Assembly: GCA_905234865.1 (NCBI GenBank)
Contig: CAJOJE010000002.1
Span: 62,001 to 126,000, forward strand
Origin: Candidatus Gastranaerophilales bacterium
GTDB lineage: Bacteria; Cyanobacteriota; Vampirovibrionia; Gastranaerophilales; Gastranaerophilaceae
Direction of reading: 5' to 3'
DNA: 64,000 bases
The notes under the pieces were generated by a model. It saw only the letters and a list, made by a program, of their open reading frames with translations, searched no databases and was not told the DNA's origin. This document shows positions 32,366 through 41,338 of the stretch, one piece after another. The number at the start of each line of letters is the position of its first letter. Within the stretch, counting starts at the first letter, position 1. The translations under genes and the position numbers were made by a program.

Positions 32366-32876
32366 AATTTACCCGTTCAATAACAACATCATCTTTTTTA
32401 TTGTCAACCGTTTGAATATTCAATTCGATATCTTCCGTCCGAAAATTTAACGGGGTATTTAACGCTAAGTTTTCATTACTTTTTTCCGCTAACAGGGAAT
32501 TTTGCAATATAGAAAATTGAACATCGTCCAATTTGTTATCTTGAGTAAGTATATTTGAATTTCTTGCAAGTTCTAAAAATTGTTCTTTTTCATCGTTCAA
32601 ATTTAATTTTTCCGCTTCATTAGACATCAAATATGCAAAATATCCGATTAAAAGAATTTTTGTATCCTGCTCCATACCGGATGCATTAACAAAGGATGTT
32701 GCATCCGATAAATATTTTAGAGCAACCGTCGGAGAATAATTTTCTAAATTAATATATTCTTTATAACCGTTATAATTAGAATTTACGGTCTGCCAATTTG
32801 TATCATTACCGTTTACCCAAGCAAAAGAAGGAAAGCACAAGGAAAGTGCCGACATTAATAAAATATATTTTTTCAT
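32343..32876 (-). CDS. Exported hypothetical protein
   Basis: I start at ATG 32876 (177 aa), with AAGGTG upstream, where a signal peptide begins (MKKYILLMSALSLCFPSFAW). A TTG seven codons earlier would include the ribosome site in the coding region. The mature protein is acidic and helical (SPTVALKYLSDATSFVNASG, DEKEQFLELARNSNILTQDN), without known motifs. It overlaps the MBL remnant by 23 bases and follows the SpoIIE-type phosphatase gene by 63 bases in the same direction, so it may be the second gene of that transcript. Confidence 0.6.
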   Translation of the reverse strand: MKKYILLMSALSLCFPSFAWVNGNDTNWQTVNSNYNGYKEYINLENYSPTVALKYLSDATSFVNASGMEQDTKILLIGYFAYLMSNEAEKLNLNDEKEQFLELARNSNILTQDNKLDDVQFSILQNSLLAEKSNENLALNTPLNFRTEDIELNIQTVDNKKDDVVIERVNFEYNIRR

Positions 32877-32939
32877 ACTAACCTGCACCTTTTTCAACTT
32901 GTGTCGACATTTTCAGTTTTAATTTTAGTGCATTAAAGT

Positions 32940-34883
32940 TTATCCCAAAAATTTAACATTGACCATTGTGATATCATCAAATTGCGGGGTGTTGTCTGCA
33001 AATAAATTAACATCCTCTTTAACTTTTTTAATTAATTCTTCGGGCATAAGCGTTTTATTGTCGTTTAAAATATTAATCAATCTTTCATTGCCGTAAAATT
33101 CTTCTTTTTTATTTTGCGCTTCAACAATGCCGTCCGTATAAATAAAAATTTCACTTTCGGGTTTTAAGAAAATTTTTGAAGATTTATACTCAAAATTTTC
33201 AAATAAGGACAATATCAGGTTGCTGTCCGTTATCAAATACTCAAATTTATCGCCCGTCTTAACCAAAGGAGGATTATGCCCCGCGTTAACGTACTCGATT
33301 TCACCCGTTTGAATATTTAATACGGCAACAAATGCCGTCAAAAACATGCCTGCCTCGTTTGTTTTGCATAACTCATCATTGGTTTTACCTATTGCCTCAC
33401 TTAAAGAATTTCCGCCAAGCAGATTACTCTTTAATATTGATTTAGCATTCATCATAAACAAGGAAGCGGGAATGCCCTTGCCTGAAACATCGGCAATTAA
33501 AAATGCAAAATGTGTTTCGTCGATATAAAAGAAATCATAAAAATCTCCCCCGACTTCTTTTGCGGGAGCCATTGAGGCATGCAAATTAAAATGTGAAGTT
33601 TTCGGAAAAATTTTCGGCAGAACGGAAGATTGAATTTTCGCTGCAATTTCAAGCTCCGATATTCTTTTTTGTTCTTGCGCCGCATTTTCTTTTTGAATTT
33701 TTAATAAATTCAAAAGATTATCTTTCATGTTATAAAAAGCTTTGGTTAAAACCCCAATTTCATCATTCGATTTTATTAAAGGAAGTTCGGCTTCAAATTC
33801 GCCTCTGCCATATTTTTCGGCAACATAGGAAAGTTCTGCGATAGGATTTGTCGTAAATTTACATATCCAATTTATTAATAAAATCAATAAAAATGTTCCG
33901 AATATCGTAGCAGATAACATTATTAACTGAAAATGTTTTACGGGTTTATAAAAACTGTCTGAAGAATAGACTAAATAGGAACTCCAATTAGTTTTTGGAA
34001 TCGGTGCATAAACAAAAACGACTTCTCCTTTGTAAACAGAGGATTGAGGCATGGTAATAAAACCCGTTTTTCCCGTCTTTACCTGTTGTGATACAAATTT
34101 TAGCTGTTTAGAATTTATTTCATCCGCAAGTTCCGATATAGTCTTTTTAAATTCGATGTTTTTATCGGGATGTATTAAATACAAGCCTTTTGCCGATGTT
34201 AAAAGATATTTGCCGTTTAATTCAAACTCATACCCGTTCAGCCAATCTCTCATTGCGTCTAAATCGCCCGAAGTTCCGACTATTCCGCTCCACAAAACAT
34301 TCCCTTTAAATTTAAAAGGAATCGAAACGGTTGAAGATAACAATTCGGTATTATCGGGATGAATTGACATATATGGCTCACTCCAATGTATTTTGCCCGT
34401 CTTAAAAGGAATTTTCAACCATTCTCTTTCTTTTGCAATGTTGAAATCATCCCATTTTACGGTAACGATTTCACCGTTTTTAATGTAGCTTAAATACATT
34501 AATCCTTTATTGGATTTATCATTTTGCGGAATGTATATAAAAAATTCATAAAAATGCCCGTACTGTTCTCTTATTGATTCCAGTCCCGCTTGAGTTAAAA
34601 GCATTATTTCTTCATCATTCAAATATTCCTTTAATTCTATAATTCTTGCGGTATTCACGATTGATTGTTCGGCTATGTCGGCACCTTGCGCAATATTATG
34701 ATTAATCTCGCCTAAAGTTTTGTATGCGGAAGATATGATTTGCTCTTTTAAGAGCGGTTTAGAATAATTTGAAATAAAAATACTAAGCAAAAAAGAACCC
34801 GTTAAGACGGCTAAAAAGATGCTCACGCTAAGTTTAAATGCCAAAGACCTGTTTTTTAAAAATATTATTATTTTGTTAAACAT
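32940..34883 (-). CDS. Membrane receptor with HAMP and SpoIIE-type PP2C phosphatase
   Basis: A 647-residue protein. A first membrane helix (about residues 15-35) is followed by a Cache-like extracytoplasmic sensor (about 36-310: 'FYEFFIYIPQND', 'WSEPYMSIHPDNTEL', 'FITMPQSSVYKGEVVFVYAP'). A second helix (about 320-340) and a HAMP domain (NPIAELSYVAEKYGRGEFEA) come next. A short coiled coil leads to a PP2C/SpoIIE phosphatase with AKEVGGDFYDFF, DVSGKGIPASLF and the late DDITMV metal residues. This is the RsbU/SypE-type layout, which dephosphorylates anti-sigma-factor antagonists. No such partner is encoded nearby. It ends 63 bases before the next gene. Confidence 0.9.
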   Translation of the reverse strand: MFNKIIIFLKNRSLAFKLSVSIFLAVLTGSFLLSIFISNYSKPLLKEQIISSAYKTLGEINHNIAQGADIAEQSIVNTARIIELKEYLNDEEIMLLTQAGLESIREQYGHFYEFFIYIPQNDKSNKGLMYLSYIKNGEIVTVKWDDFNIAKEREWLKIPFKTGKIHWSEPYMSIHPDNTELLSSTVSIPFKFKGNVLWSGIVGTSGDLDAMRDWLNGYEFELNGKYLLTSAKGLYLIHPDKNIEFKKTISELADEINSKQLKFVSQQVKTGKTGFITMPQSSVYKGEVVFVYAPIPKTNWSSYLVYSSDSFYKPVKHFQLIMLSATIFGTFLLILLINWICKFTTNPIAELSYVAEKYGRGEFEAELPLIKSNDEIGVLTKAFYNMKDNLLNLLKIQKENAAQEQKRISELEIAAKIQSSVLPKIFPKTSHFNLHASMAPAKEVGGDFYDFFYIDETHFAFLIADVSGKGIPASLFMMNAKSILKSNLLGGNSLSEAIGKTNDELCKTNEAGMFLTAFVAVLNIQTGEIEYVNAGHNPPLVKTGDKFEYLITDSNLILSLFENFEYKSSKIFLKPESEIFIYTDGIVEAQNKKEEFYGNERLINILNDNKTLMPEELIKKVKEDVNLFADNTPQFDDITMVNVKFLG

Positions 34884-35020
34884 CCCAAAAACTCTTTTTA
34901 ACTATTCGCTGACCGGCTTTATTTTCAAATATATCCGTTCATTTCATTATAATACGCTTTTTAAGATGATACAAGTTAATGAATATAGTTACAATAAAAA
35001 TACGGCTTATTATTTTAAGA

Positions 35021-35026
35021 TATAAT
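35021..35026 (+). promoter_or_regulatory. -10 element 6 bases from ATG of the gene at 35033
   Basis: A perfect TATAAT is followed by 6 bases (caatat) and ATG 35033. No ribosome site or clear -35 is seen. A leaderless transcript is predicted. Confidence 0.5.
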
Positions 35027-35032
35027 CAATAT

Positions 35033-35743
35033 ATGAATATTGAAGAAAAAATTTTTCAAAGACATTCAATTGATTTCGGCAAAATTGAAAATTACGGCTT
35101 TATTAAAAGCGGTGATGATTTTATATTCGAAAAAAATTTTAAAGATAATTTGTTTAAAGCTGTTGTTAAAATTTCAAAAAACGGAGATATATCGGGAATT
35201 GTATACGATTTAGAAAATAACGACGAATATCTGCCTTTAAGAATAGAAACTCAAAAAGGGGCGTATGTTAATAGCGTAAAAGAAGAGTATGAAAAAATTT
35301 TAAAAGACATTTGCGAAAATTGCTGTATTAAAAAATTTTTTATATATCCGCAATCAAACGAAATTACTCGTCTTATTCAGGAAAAATACGGCGATAATCC
35401 CGAATTTTTATGGGATAAATTTAAAGGTTACGGAGTATTTAAAAACCCCGATAACAACAAATGGTACGGGATAATTATGAATATTGACCGCTCAAAAACG
35501 GATAAAACAAAAAAGGGCGAAATTGAAATAATTAATATCAAACTTAATGAAAATAAAATAACGGAATTGCTCAAAAGAGAAGGGTTTTATCCCGCATGGC
35601 ATATGAATAAAAAATCTTGGATAACAATTATTTTAGATAAAACTTTATCAAACGATGAAATAATGGAATATATTGAAGAAAGCCGTAATTACACTAAAGT
35701 TGATAAAAAAATTCGTGATAAACATTATTTATTTTGCCCGTAA
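35033..35743 (+). CDS. MmcQ/YjbR-like protein with an extra N-terminal part
   Basis: I start at ATG 35033 (236 aa), 6 bases after TATAAT. The frame opens at 34979, but that would make the promoter coding. The C-terminal half (about residues 120-230) fits MmcQ/YjbR (DUF419): 'FKGYGVFKNPDNNKWYGIIM' and 'GFYPAWHMNKKSWITIILDK'. The N-terminal half has strand patterns such as 'LFKAVVKISKNGDISGIVYD', as in longer YjbR relatives. YjbR proteins have a CyaY-like DNA-binding fold of unclear role. It stands alone. Confidence 0.7.
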   Translation: MNIEEKIFQRHSIDFGKIENYGFIKSGDDFIFEKNFKDNLFKAVVKISKNGDISGIVYDLENNDEYLPLRIETQKGAYVNSVKEEYEKILKDICENCCIKKFFIYPQSNEITRLIQEKYGDNPEFLWDKFKGYGVFKNPDNNKWYGIIMNIDRSKTDKTKKGEIEIINIKLNENKITELLKREGFYPAWHMNKKSWITIILDKTLSNDEIMEYIEESRNYTKVDKKIRDKHYLFCP

Positions 35744-35771
35744 GGCGGATAAAATAAATAATGATGTTTTG

Positions 35772-35777
35772 TAAAAT
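35772..35777 (+). promoter_or_regulatory. -10-like element 6 bases from ATG of the gene at 35784
   Basis: TAAAAT is followed by 6 bases (aagttt) and ATG 35784. The spacing matches the other leaderless candidates in this window, though the hexamer is one mismatch from consensus. Confidence 0.4.
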
Positions 35778-35783
35778 AAGTTT

Positions 35784-37097
35784 ATGAATACGGTAAATAA
35801 ACTTCTTGAAGCTTATAATTCAAATATAGAGCTTAATATAGACGAATGGACTTTAAAACGTCAATTTGTATCGGGAATGAAAAAGTGGATTGCAAACATT
35901 GTTCCGCATGAGCTTTTATCTCGTTCCGTAAAAGATGCCGTCAATTCTCTTATGACATTAAATCAAGACGGAAATTTTTATAAAACTTTTCCCGATAACG
36001 TTTTAACTCCCGATTACGGCGACAATTGGGGAACAAGCGCAAATTATATCGAACTGAACAACCGTTCCGTTGCCGAAATGGTTGGAAATACCTGCAAAAA
36101 CGGCATTATAAGTTCGATAAAAATGCTTCCCGCAATTCCCCCGAGCGCAAAAAGCTGGGCAAACTGCATTATTTTATCTCAAATTTTCCCGAATATTTAC
36201 GGGGACGGCTTTAATAAACCCGCAAACGAAGAAAATTCAATATACGGAATAAAATTAAACGGCGGATACAGCAGAAACATAATTAATTTTGACATAAAAG
36301 ATAAAATAACCCCGAATGAACAATTTAGGGCATTTAACGACTTAGCAAATTTCCATGGGCTTAAAACGGGTTTTCGCACCGTTATTTCCGCAGACCAAAT
36401 AAAAGTGGTGCAAAAAGACAATACCGACATTACGTTTGATTGGAACAACAAAGAACATTTCGATTTATTTTTAAATTCTCATATCGAACTTATTAATTTA
36501 GGATTTGAGGCTGTTTTTATCGATTCCGCAAAACACATAGGCGGATACGATATGGGAAATTATACGGGCGTGGGCGCATTGCCGAGTTATGAACAAATGC
36601 AATATATAATCCATGAAATAAGAAGCAGAACGGGAAAAACTCATCTTAGCTTTGTCGGAGAAAAAAGTACGGGCGATTTTATGCGGTATAAAAATTTAGG
36701 TTTATCGACGGGAACAGGCTATATTGATTCAAACGACTTTGAAGCAATAAAAAATAAAGCCATAGATTATAAATATTCAAAAGAATATTCCCCCGGAATT
36801 GAAGTTTCAAACGATAATGACGAGGGCGGAAAAAGTTACGAGGAACGCCTAAAAAGAATAAGCAATGCTATTTTCGGCTGGGAATACCCGAGCGATAAAC
36901 TTGCAAGTTTTATGCAAACGGAAGACTTATTCCCTCTAAGATACGACACAAACACCCATCATTTAATGATGTGTAATCCTTCATACTCTACCGACGGAAG
37001 CCCCGACAGTCATTTTATAAATCTTTTTGCATTTGATGACGGGAGAGAATACAACAAAAAAGTCGGGGAAATTTTTTCTCATGCGATAAATTTGTAA
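35784..37097 (+). CDS. GH13-like TIM-barrel protein, altered active site
   Basis: A 437-residue protein with alpha-amylase-family order: 'ANFHGLKTGFRTVIS' (strand 3 region), 'LGFEAVFIDSAKHIGG' (Asp247 at the nucleophile position), 'THLSFVGEKSTGD' (Glu293 at the acid/base position) and a later Asp-rich 'EVSNDNDEGGKS'. The Arg that lies two residues before the nucleophile in GH13 enzymes is Phe here, so activity is doubtful or different. It is likely related to the GH13 part of the protein at 21236. No signal peptide is present, so it should be cytoplasmic and may act on stored glucan. It ends head-on to the coiled-coil gene at 37154. Confidence 0.55.
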   Translation: MNTVNKLLEAYNSNIELNIDEWTLKRQFVSGMKKWIANIVPHELLSRSVKDAVNSLMTLNQDGNFYKTFPDNVLTPDYGDNWGTSANYIELNNRSVAEMVGNTCKNGIISSIKMLPAIPPSAKSWANCIILSQIFPNIYGDGFNKPANEENSIYGIKLNGGYSRNIINFDIKDKITPNEQFRAFNDLANFHGLKTGFRTVISADQIKVVQKDNTDITFDWNNKEHFDLFLNSHIELINLGFEAVFIDSAKHIGGYDMGNYTGVGALPSYEQMQYIIHEIRSRTGKTHLSFVGEKSTGDFMRYKNLGLSTGTGYIDSNDFEAIKNKAIDYKYSKEYSPGIEVSNDNDEGGKSYEERLKRISNAIFGWEYPSDKLASFMQTEDLFPLRYDTNTHHLMMCNPSYSTDGSPDSHFINLFAFDDGREYNKKVGEIFSHAINL

Positions 37098-37116
37098 TTA
37101 AAGATTTTTTAAACGA

Positions 37117-37143
37117 GGAAAGTCTGAAACTATCAGACTTTCC
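37117..37143. terminator. Hairpin between convergent genes
   Basis: A perfect 11-bp stem GGAAAGTCTGA / TCAGACTTTCC with a 5-base loop. Neither flank has a strong T-run; the plus side reads GCAACATATTTT. It probably serves both converging genes. Confidence 0.55.
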
Positions 37144-37153
37144 GCAACATATT

Positions 37154-39088
37154 TTACGATTTCTTCGGTTTTTTACACTCGGCTCTTAAGGTTCTCAAGG
37201 CTTCATCCGCCGTATAATTTGTCTTTGTACCGTAGAGGTAATTTCTTATAACGGATTCTGCCTGTCTTTTTATGCCGTCATGCCTGTTAGAAAACAACAC
37301 ACCGCCTTTATAACGGTTTGTCATATATTCATTATAAAGACTTATGATTTCTCTTGCTTTAGCATCATCTTTTGAGCCTGTCGTTTCAAGATGAGAATCA
37401 ATATCTTTTGCCCCGTTTATTTCATCAAGAGCTTTTGACCAATCATTATATTTAGTGTATGCGCTCTTTAGAGCGTCCGTTTTCTTTACGCTTCCGTCAT
37501 ACCCTGAAAGCGAAGTATAAGCAAGGTTTGCTTCGGCAGAATAATTTTTTATGGCGGAAACATCGTCTTTACCGTATTTATGTTTTAACATAAATTTTTC
37601 AATCGGCGATAATTTTGCCCCCGCAAGCGCATTCCACTTACTGTCCACCGATTCTTTTCTTCTCATAAGTCTTGAAACGTTGGACATATATCTGCGCATT
37701 TCTTTTGTTGCATCTTTTACCCCCATAGAATCAATTTTATCCAAATACATAGAGGTTAAATCGACTTTTTGACGTTTGCAGTATCCTGCAAGGCTGCTGT
37801 TATAGGTCGGGGAATTTGTATCAAGATATCCTCTCATGGAATCTATTCTTGTTTCGACTCCTTTTAATTCCGAATACATTTTCTTTTGAGTATCGGAATC
37901 TATAACAAGCCCGTCTGAATCTTTTTGAGAAATAAGTCTGTCGGATGTTGTTTTATAGTATTTTGATTTTTTCAAATAATCATCTCCGATATTTTTTTGC
38001 ATATCGGCAAGTGCATCCGTCATATTTGAGGGGAAACGGGAGTCTTTTCCGAGACTTGTTTTTCTTGGCGGAGGATTATTGTTTCCGCCTTTATTTTCTC
38101 TTGCTTTTGTATCTTCGGCGGTATAAGTCAAGGCAGGGTTAGCGCCCCATTTGCCTGTTTTTTCGTCTTTTCTGTATTCTGCCGACGTGCCGTCCGTGTA
38201 TGTAATAAGTTTTGTTTTTCCGCCGTTAGAATATTTTACGCTTTTTGTATCCTTTGAAGCCCAAAGTGCCGCATGAAGCCTTGTTACGTCAGGGTCCTCT
38301 TTAAGCTGCAATTTTCCGTCATCACCCAATACAAAACCCAAATCCTTTGCGGTTGATTGTGCATTTTGAGCTTTCAGGCGGATTTTATTTGCGTCTTGAA
38401 GGCTTGTTTTTGAGGTTTTAACATTATCATTCAACCCCGTTATATGTTTTTCAAGAGCGGCAAGCTCTTTTTTGTAATCGTCTTTTTCGGATGAATATTC
38501 TTCCCTTAAACCCGATAATTCATCCTGCAGACTCGTTAAATCTTTTTGTCTTGTTTGAAATTCTTTCGAGGCTTTATCCGCTTCAATTTGAGATTCTCTT
38601 TGAGCATTAACCGCCTTAATATAAGCTTCTCTTGCCTGATTTACGGAATATTGCAAAGTTTCGTATCTGTCGTTATTTTTTTCAACACCCGAAAAATTCG
38701 CCTGTGCCGTATGATAATCCGCAAGAGCTTTTTGAACATCGTCATTTGCTTTTGAAAGAGCCGTTTGAGAAGTTTTCAGGTTTGTTTGAGCGCTGCTCCA
38801 CTCTTTTTGCCTTGAATCCACGCCGGATTGAATTTCATCCATAGCACACTCAAGAGGCAAAAATACCTGATCGCCCTCATACAAAACGCCTTTTCTTTGA
38901 GCAATGGTTGAATTTTTGCTTTCCGTTTTCTTTTGAATTTTATCGGATAAGGCACTTATTTCTTGCGCAGAGGCGCTCTCGTCAAGCTGATTTTTTGCTA
39001 TATTCCAATAGCAATTGTTTTTGTCGTTTTCATTGGGTTTCCATTTTTCAACTTTTACGCCATTAATTGCAAACGGATTGTCACTCAT
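37154..39088 (-). CDS. LysM-like N-terminus plus long coiled-coil protein
   Basis: A 644-residue protein. Residues about 25-80 resemble a LysM repeat (CYWNIAKNQLDESASAQEIS ... GVLYEGDQVFLP). Residues about 85-240 form a heptad-rich coiled coil (EWSSAQTNLKTSQTALSKAN, SLQDELSGLREEYSSEKDDY). The rest is helical and rich in Lys, Asp and Ser with 'DSMGVKDATKEMRRYMSNVS'. There is no signal peptide or membrane helix, so if it binds peptidoglycan it must leave by a non-Sec route. A cytoplasmic structural role is the alternative. Proteins with this N-terminal pattern are, as far as I know, common in the same bacterial group. Confidence 0.65.
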   Translation of the reverse strand: MSDNPFAINGVKVEKWKPNENDKNNCYWNIAKNQLDESASAQEISALSDKIQKKTESKNSTIAQRKGVLYEGDQVFLPLECAMDEIQSGVDSRQKEWSSAQTNLKTSQTALSKANDDVQKALADYHTAQANFSGVEKNNDRYETLQYSVNQAREAYIKAVNAQRESQIEADKASKEFQTRQKDLTSLQDELSGLREEYSSEKDDYKKELAALEKHITGLNDNVKTSKTSLQDANKIRLKAQNAQSTAKDLGFVLGDDGKLQLKEDPDVTRLHAALWASKDTKSVKYSNGGKTKLITYTDGTSAEYRKDEKTGKWGANPALTYTAEDTKARENKGGNNNPPPRKTSLGKDSRFPSNMTDALADMQKNIGDDYLKKSKYYKTTSDRLISQKDSDGLVIDSDTQKKMYSELKGVETRIDSMRGYLDTNSPTYNSSLAGYCKRQKVDLTSMYLDKIDSMGVKDATKEMRRYMSNVSRLMRRKESVDSKWNALAGAKLSPIEKFMLKHKYGKDDVSAIKNYSAEANLAYTSLSGYDGSVKKTDALKSAYTKYNDWSKALDEINGAKDIDSHLETTGSKDDAKAREIISLYNEYMTNRYKGGVLFSNRHDGIKRQAESVIRNYLYGTKTNYTADEALRTLRAECKKPKKS

Positions 39089-39217
39089 AGGTCTTCTCTT
39101 TCCTTCAGTTTCCTGTTATTATTAACGGTATAATAATTCTTGCCCTTTAGCCCATGGTAGTGCGGACTTTACAAATATTTACAATTTCTTATATTCGGTT
39201 TATTATAGATTTTGAAG

Positions 39218-40858
39218 ATGAATTTTGTAAAAGAAAATAAGTTATTTATATTTTTATTATTGGCAGGGGCATTGTGCTTATCTTTCTCGAGCGGTCATAT
39301 TGCAGACATTTACAATGATATAGGCAGAGAATTATACTACCCCTATGCAATTTTAGAAAAAAAAGTTTTATACAAAGATTTATTTTGCATATATCCGCCT
39401 TTATCTTATCTCTTAAATGCCGTTTTATATAAAATTTCTTTTGGGGCAAACCTTGGCATTCTTTATTTTGCAAGCGGGTTTTTCTCCTTAATGTCGGTAT
39501 TTTTAATTTATGTTATTTCAAAAAAATTTTTAACGAATTTTGCCTCGCTCTCGATTGTGTTCTTTATTTTGGCAACGGGGGTTTTTTCAACAAGGATTTT
39601 TAACTTTACGCTTCCTTATTCTTTCGGAATAGTGTACGGGCTCGGGTTTTTTCTTTTATCTTTATTTTTTCTTTTAAAATTCGGGTACGATAACAAAAAT
39701 AAATATATGTATTTATCAAGCCTGTTTTTAGGGCTTTCGTTATGTTCAAAGTATGAATTTGCGCCTTTTGCCGTAATTTTTTCGATTGTTTTAATTTCAA
39801 CCAAAAACATAAAATTAATTTTAAAATCTTTTTTAATTTCATTTTCGGCTTTTATTTTCCCTTTTTTATTTTTGTTTCTGCAAGGGCTCACGTTTCAAGA
39901 TTTAATTCAATCTTCAAATTTAATATCGTTATTCGTAAAATCAAAACCGTTAAAAACTTTCTACATAACTCAAGGAGTTTATTTTACTCCAAAAATTATC
40001 TATGACTGGTCTTATAAAATAATATGGGGCATTTTAGCCGTTTTTACGGCTTATTTAGGGTGCAAAACCGCAGAAAAAAAGAAAACTTTAGGATATTTAA
40101 TCATAGCTTTAACCTGCGCTTTGATTTTTTTATTCTTCCACGACACGTCATATCTTTATTTAACCTTTGTTACGATTATAATTTTTCTTCTTTTGGCAAA
40201 ATTTAATTCTAAAGCGCAAAATCTTGTTATTTTATCTTGTTTGGCGGTAAGTTTAAAATCAATTTGGGGATTGTCTTATTCCAATTACGGCTTATATTAT
40301 ACGGGAATTGTTCTTTTATCTTTCTTTATATTGATTTCAAATTTTAAAGAAAAAAACCTGATAAAAGCCGTAAGTATCGTATTAATTGCGGCAGGCATAA
40401 ATGCTTTATATTTAAGTCTTTTAAGCTTTAAGTTCGTTGATACGAAAATATCATCAAAAAGAGGGGAAATTTATACAATTGACGAATATGCCAAAACCGC
40501 CGATAAAGTCATAACTTTTATCAACAATTTGGAAGAGGATAACCCGAAAGTGATGATTTTTCCCGAAGGTCTTGCATTGAATTTTCTTGCAATTAAAAAA
40601 AATAACCCCGAAGGGTTTTATAATTCGCTTATTCCTCTTTATACGGAAGCATTCGGAGATAAAGTAATCAATTATTACAAAAGTCATCTGCCCGATTACA
40701 TTATTTTTTCCGATATAAAAATGACAAGCTACGGATACGGCTCAATTTGCGACACATACGCACAAACATTCTGTACGTTTGTTTTTGAAAATTATTCACC
40801 CTTAAAAATGGTAGAAGGCGCAGAAGATAAATTTTATATTTTACAAAGGAGAGATTAA
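39218..40858 (+). CDS. GT39-like (GT-C) integral membrane glycosyltransferase
   Basis: A 546-residue protein starting at ATG 39218 (a TTG two codons earlier is possible). It has about 10-12 hydrophobic helices and the GT39/ArnT-like first loop 'IYNDIGRELYYPYAILEKKV' followed by 'FCIYPPLSYLLNAVLYK', where acidic residues bind the lipid-linked donor. The C-terminal 90 residues are soluble (TIDEYAKTADKVITFINNLE, IFPEGLALNFLAIKK). It would transfer a sugar from a polyprenyl-phosphate to an envelope acceptor. The acceptor is unknown. YhcH follows one base after the stop codon. Confidence 0.75.
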   Translation: MNFVKENKLFIFLLLAGALCLSFSSGHIADIYNDIGRELYYPYAILEKKVLYKDLFCIYPPLSYLLNAVLYKISFGANLGILYFASGFFSLMSVFLIYVISKKFLTNFASLSIVFFILATGVFSTRIFNFTLPYSFGIVYGLGFFLLSLFFLLKFGYDNKNKYMYLSSLFLGLSLCSKYEFAPFAVIFSIVLISTKNIKLILKSFLISFSAFIFPFLFLFLQGLTFQDLIQSSNLISLFVKSKPLKTFYITQGVYFTPKIIYDWSYKIIWGILAVFTAYLGCKTAEKKKTLGYLIIALTCALIFLFFHDTSYLYLTFVTIIIFLLLAKFNSKAQNLVILSCLAVSLKSIWGLSYSNYGLYYTGIVLLSFFILISNFKEKNLIKAVSIVLIAAGINALYLSLLSFKFVDTKISSKRGEIYTIDEYAKTADKVITFINNLEEDNPKVMIFPEGLALNFLAIKKNNPEGFYNSLIPLYTEAFGDKVINYYKSHLPDYIIFSDIKMTSYGYGSICDTYAQTFCTFVFENYSPLKMVEGAEDKFYILQRRD

Positions 40859-40859
40859 T

Positions 40860-41297
40860 ATGATATTTGACGATTTTAGAAACTTAAATTTATACAACAT
40901 TGATAAAAAAGTTGTTGATTTCTTAACGTCGCTTGACCCTGAAATTCCTTTAGGAAAGCATATTATAAGCGAAAATGCGTATGTTAATATTCAAGAATAC
41001 GAAACAAGAGATTTTATTAAACTTGAAGCGCACAAAGATTATATCGACATTCAATTTGTAATTAAAGGCGAAGAAAAAGTCTATACAACGGATACAAAAG
41101 GGCTTAAAGCAAATATTGAATACGATAAAGAAAAAGATGTCGCCTTTTTTGAAACACCCGACAGAAATTTAAACGTATCTTATTTAGAAAAAAATAAATT
41201 TATTCTTTTATACCCTGATGATGCGCACTCACCCTGTACCATGATTGAAAATCCGAAACACGTTAAAAAGGGAATCGTTAAAATTAAAATAGATTAA
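40860..41297 (+). CDS. YhcH/YjgK/YiaL-family (DUF386) protein
   Basis: A 145-residue protein with the family pattern 'GKHIISENAYVNIQEYETRD', 'LEAHKDYIDIQFVIKGEEKV' and a late 'LYPDDAHSPC', which supplies the conserved acidic and His residues of a small cupin-like barrel. Members include EbgC and the sialic-acid-operon protein NanQ/YhcH, which probably open sugar rings. A strong ribosome site (AAAGGAGAG) lies 6 bases before ATG. It follows the GT39-like gene with a one-base gap and is closed by a terminator shared with the convergent pheS. Confidence 0.85.
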   Translation: MIFDDFRNLNLYNIDKKVVDFLTSLDPEIPLGKHIISENAYVNIQEYETRDFIKLEAHKDYIDIQFVIKGEEKVYTTDTKGLKANIEYDKEKDVAFFETPDRNLNVSYLEKNKFILLYPDDAHSPCTMIENPKHVKKGIVKIKID

Positions 41298-41309
41298 TAA
41301 TAATCAAAA

Positions 41310-41333
41310 AAGGCTCCTTTATAAAGGAGCCTT
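41310..41333. terminator. Bidirectional terminator between yhcH-like gene and pheS
   Basis: A perfect stem AAGGCTCC-TTTATAAA-GGAGCCTT. The plus side continues AAATTTT and the minus side continues TTTTGATTA, so both directions have a modest T-run. Confidence 0.75.
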
Positions 41334-41338
41334 AAATT

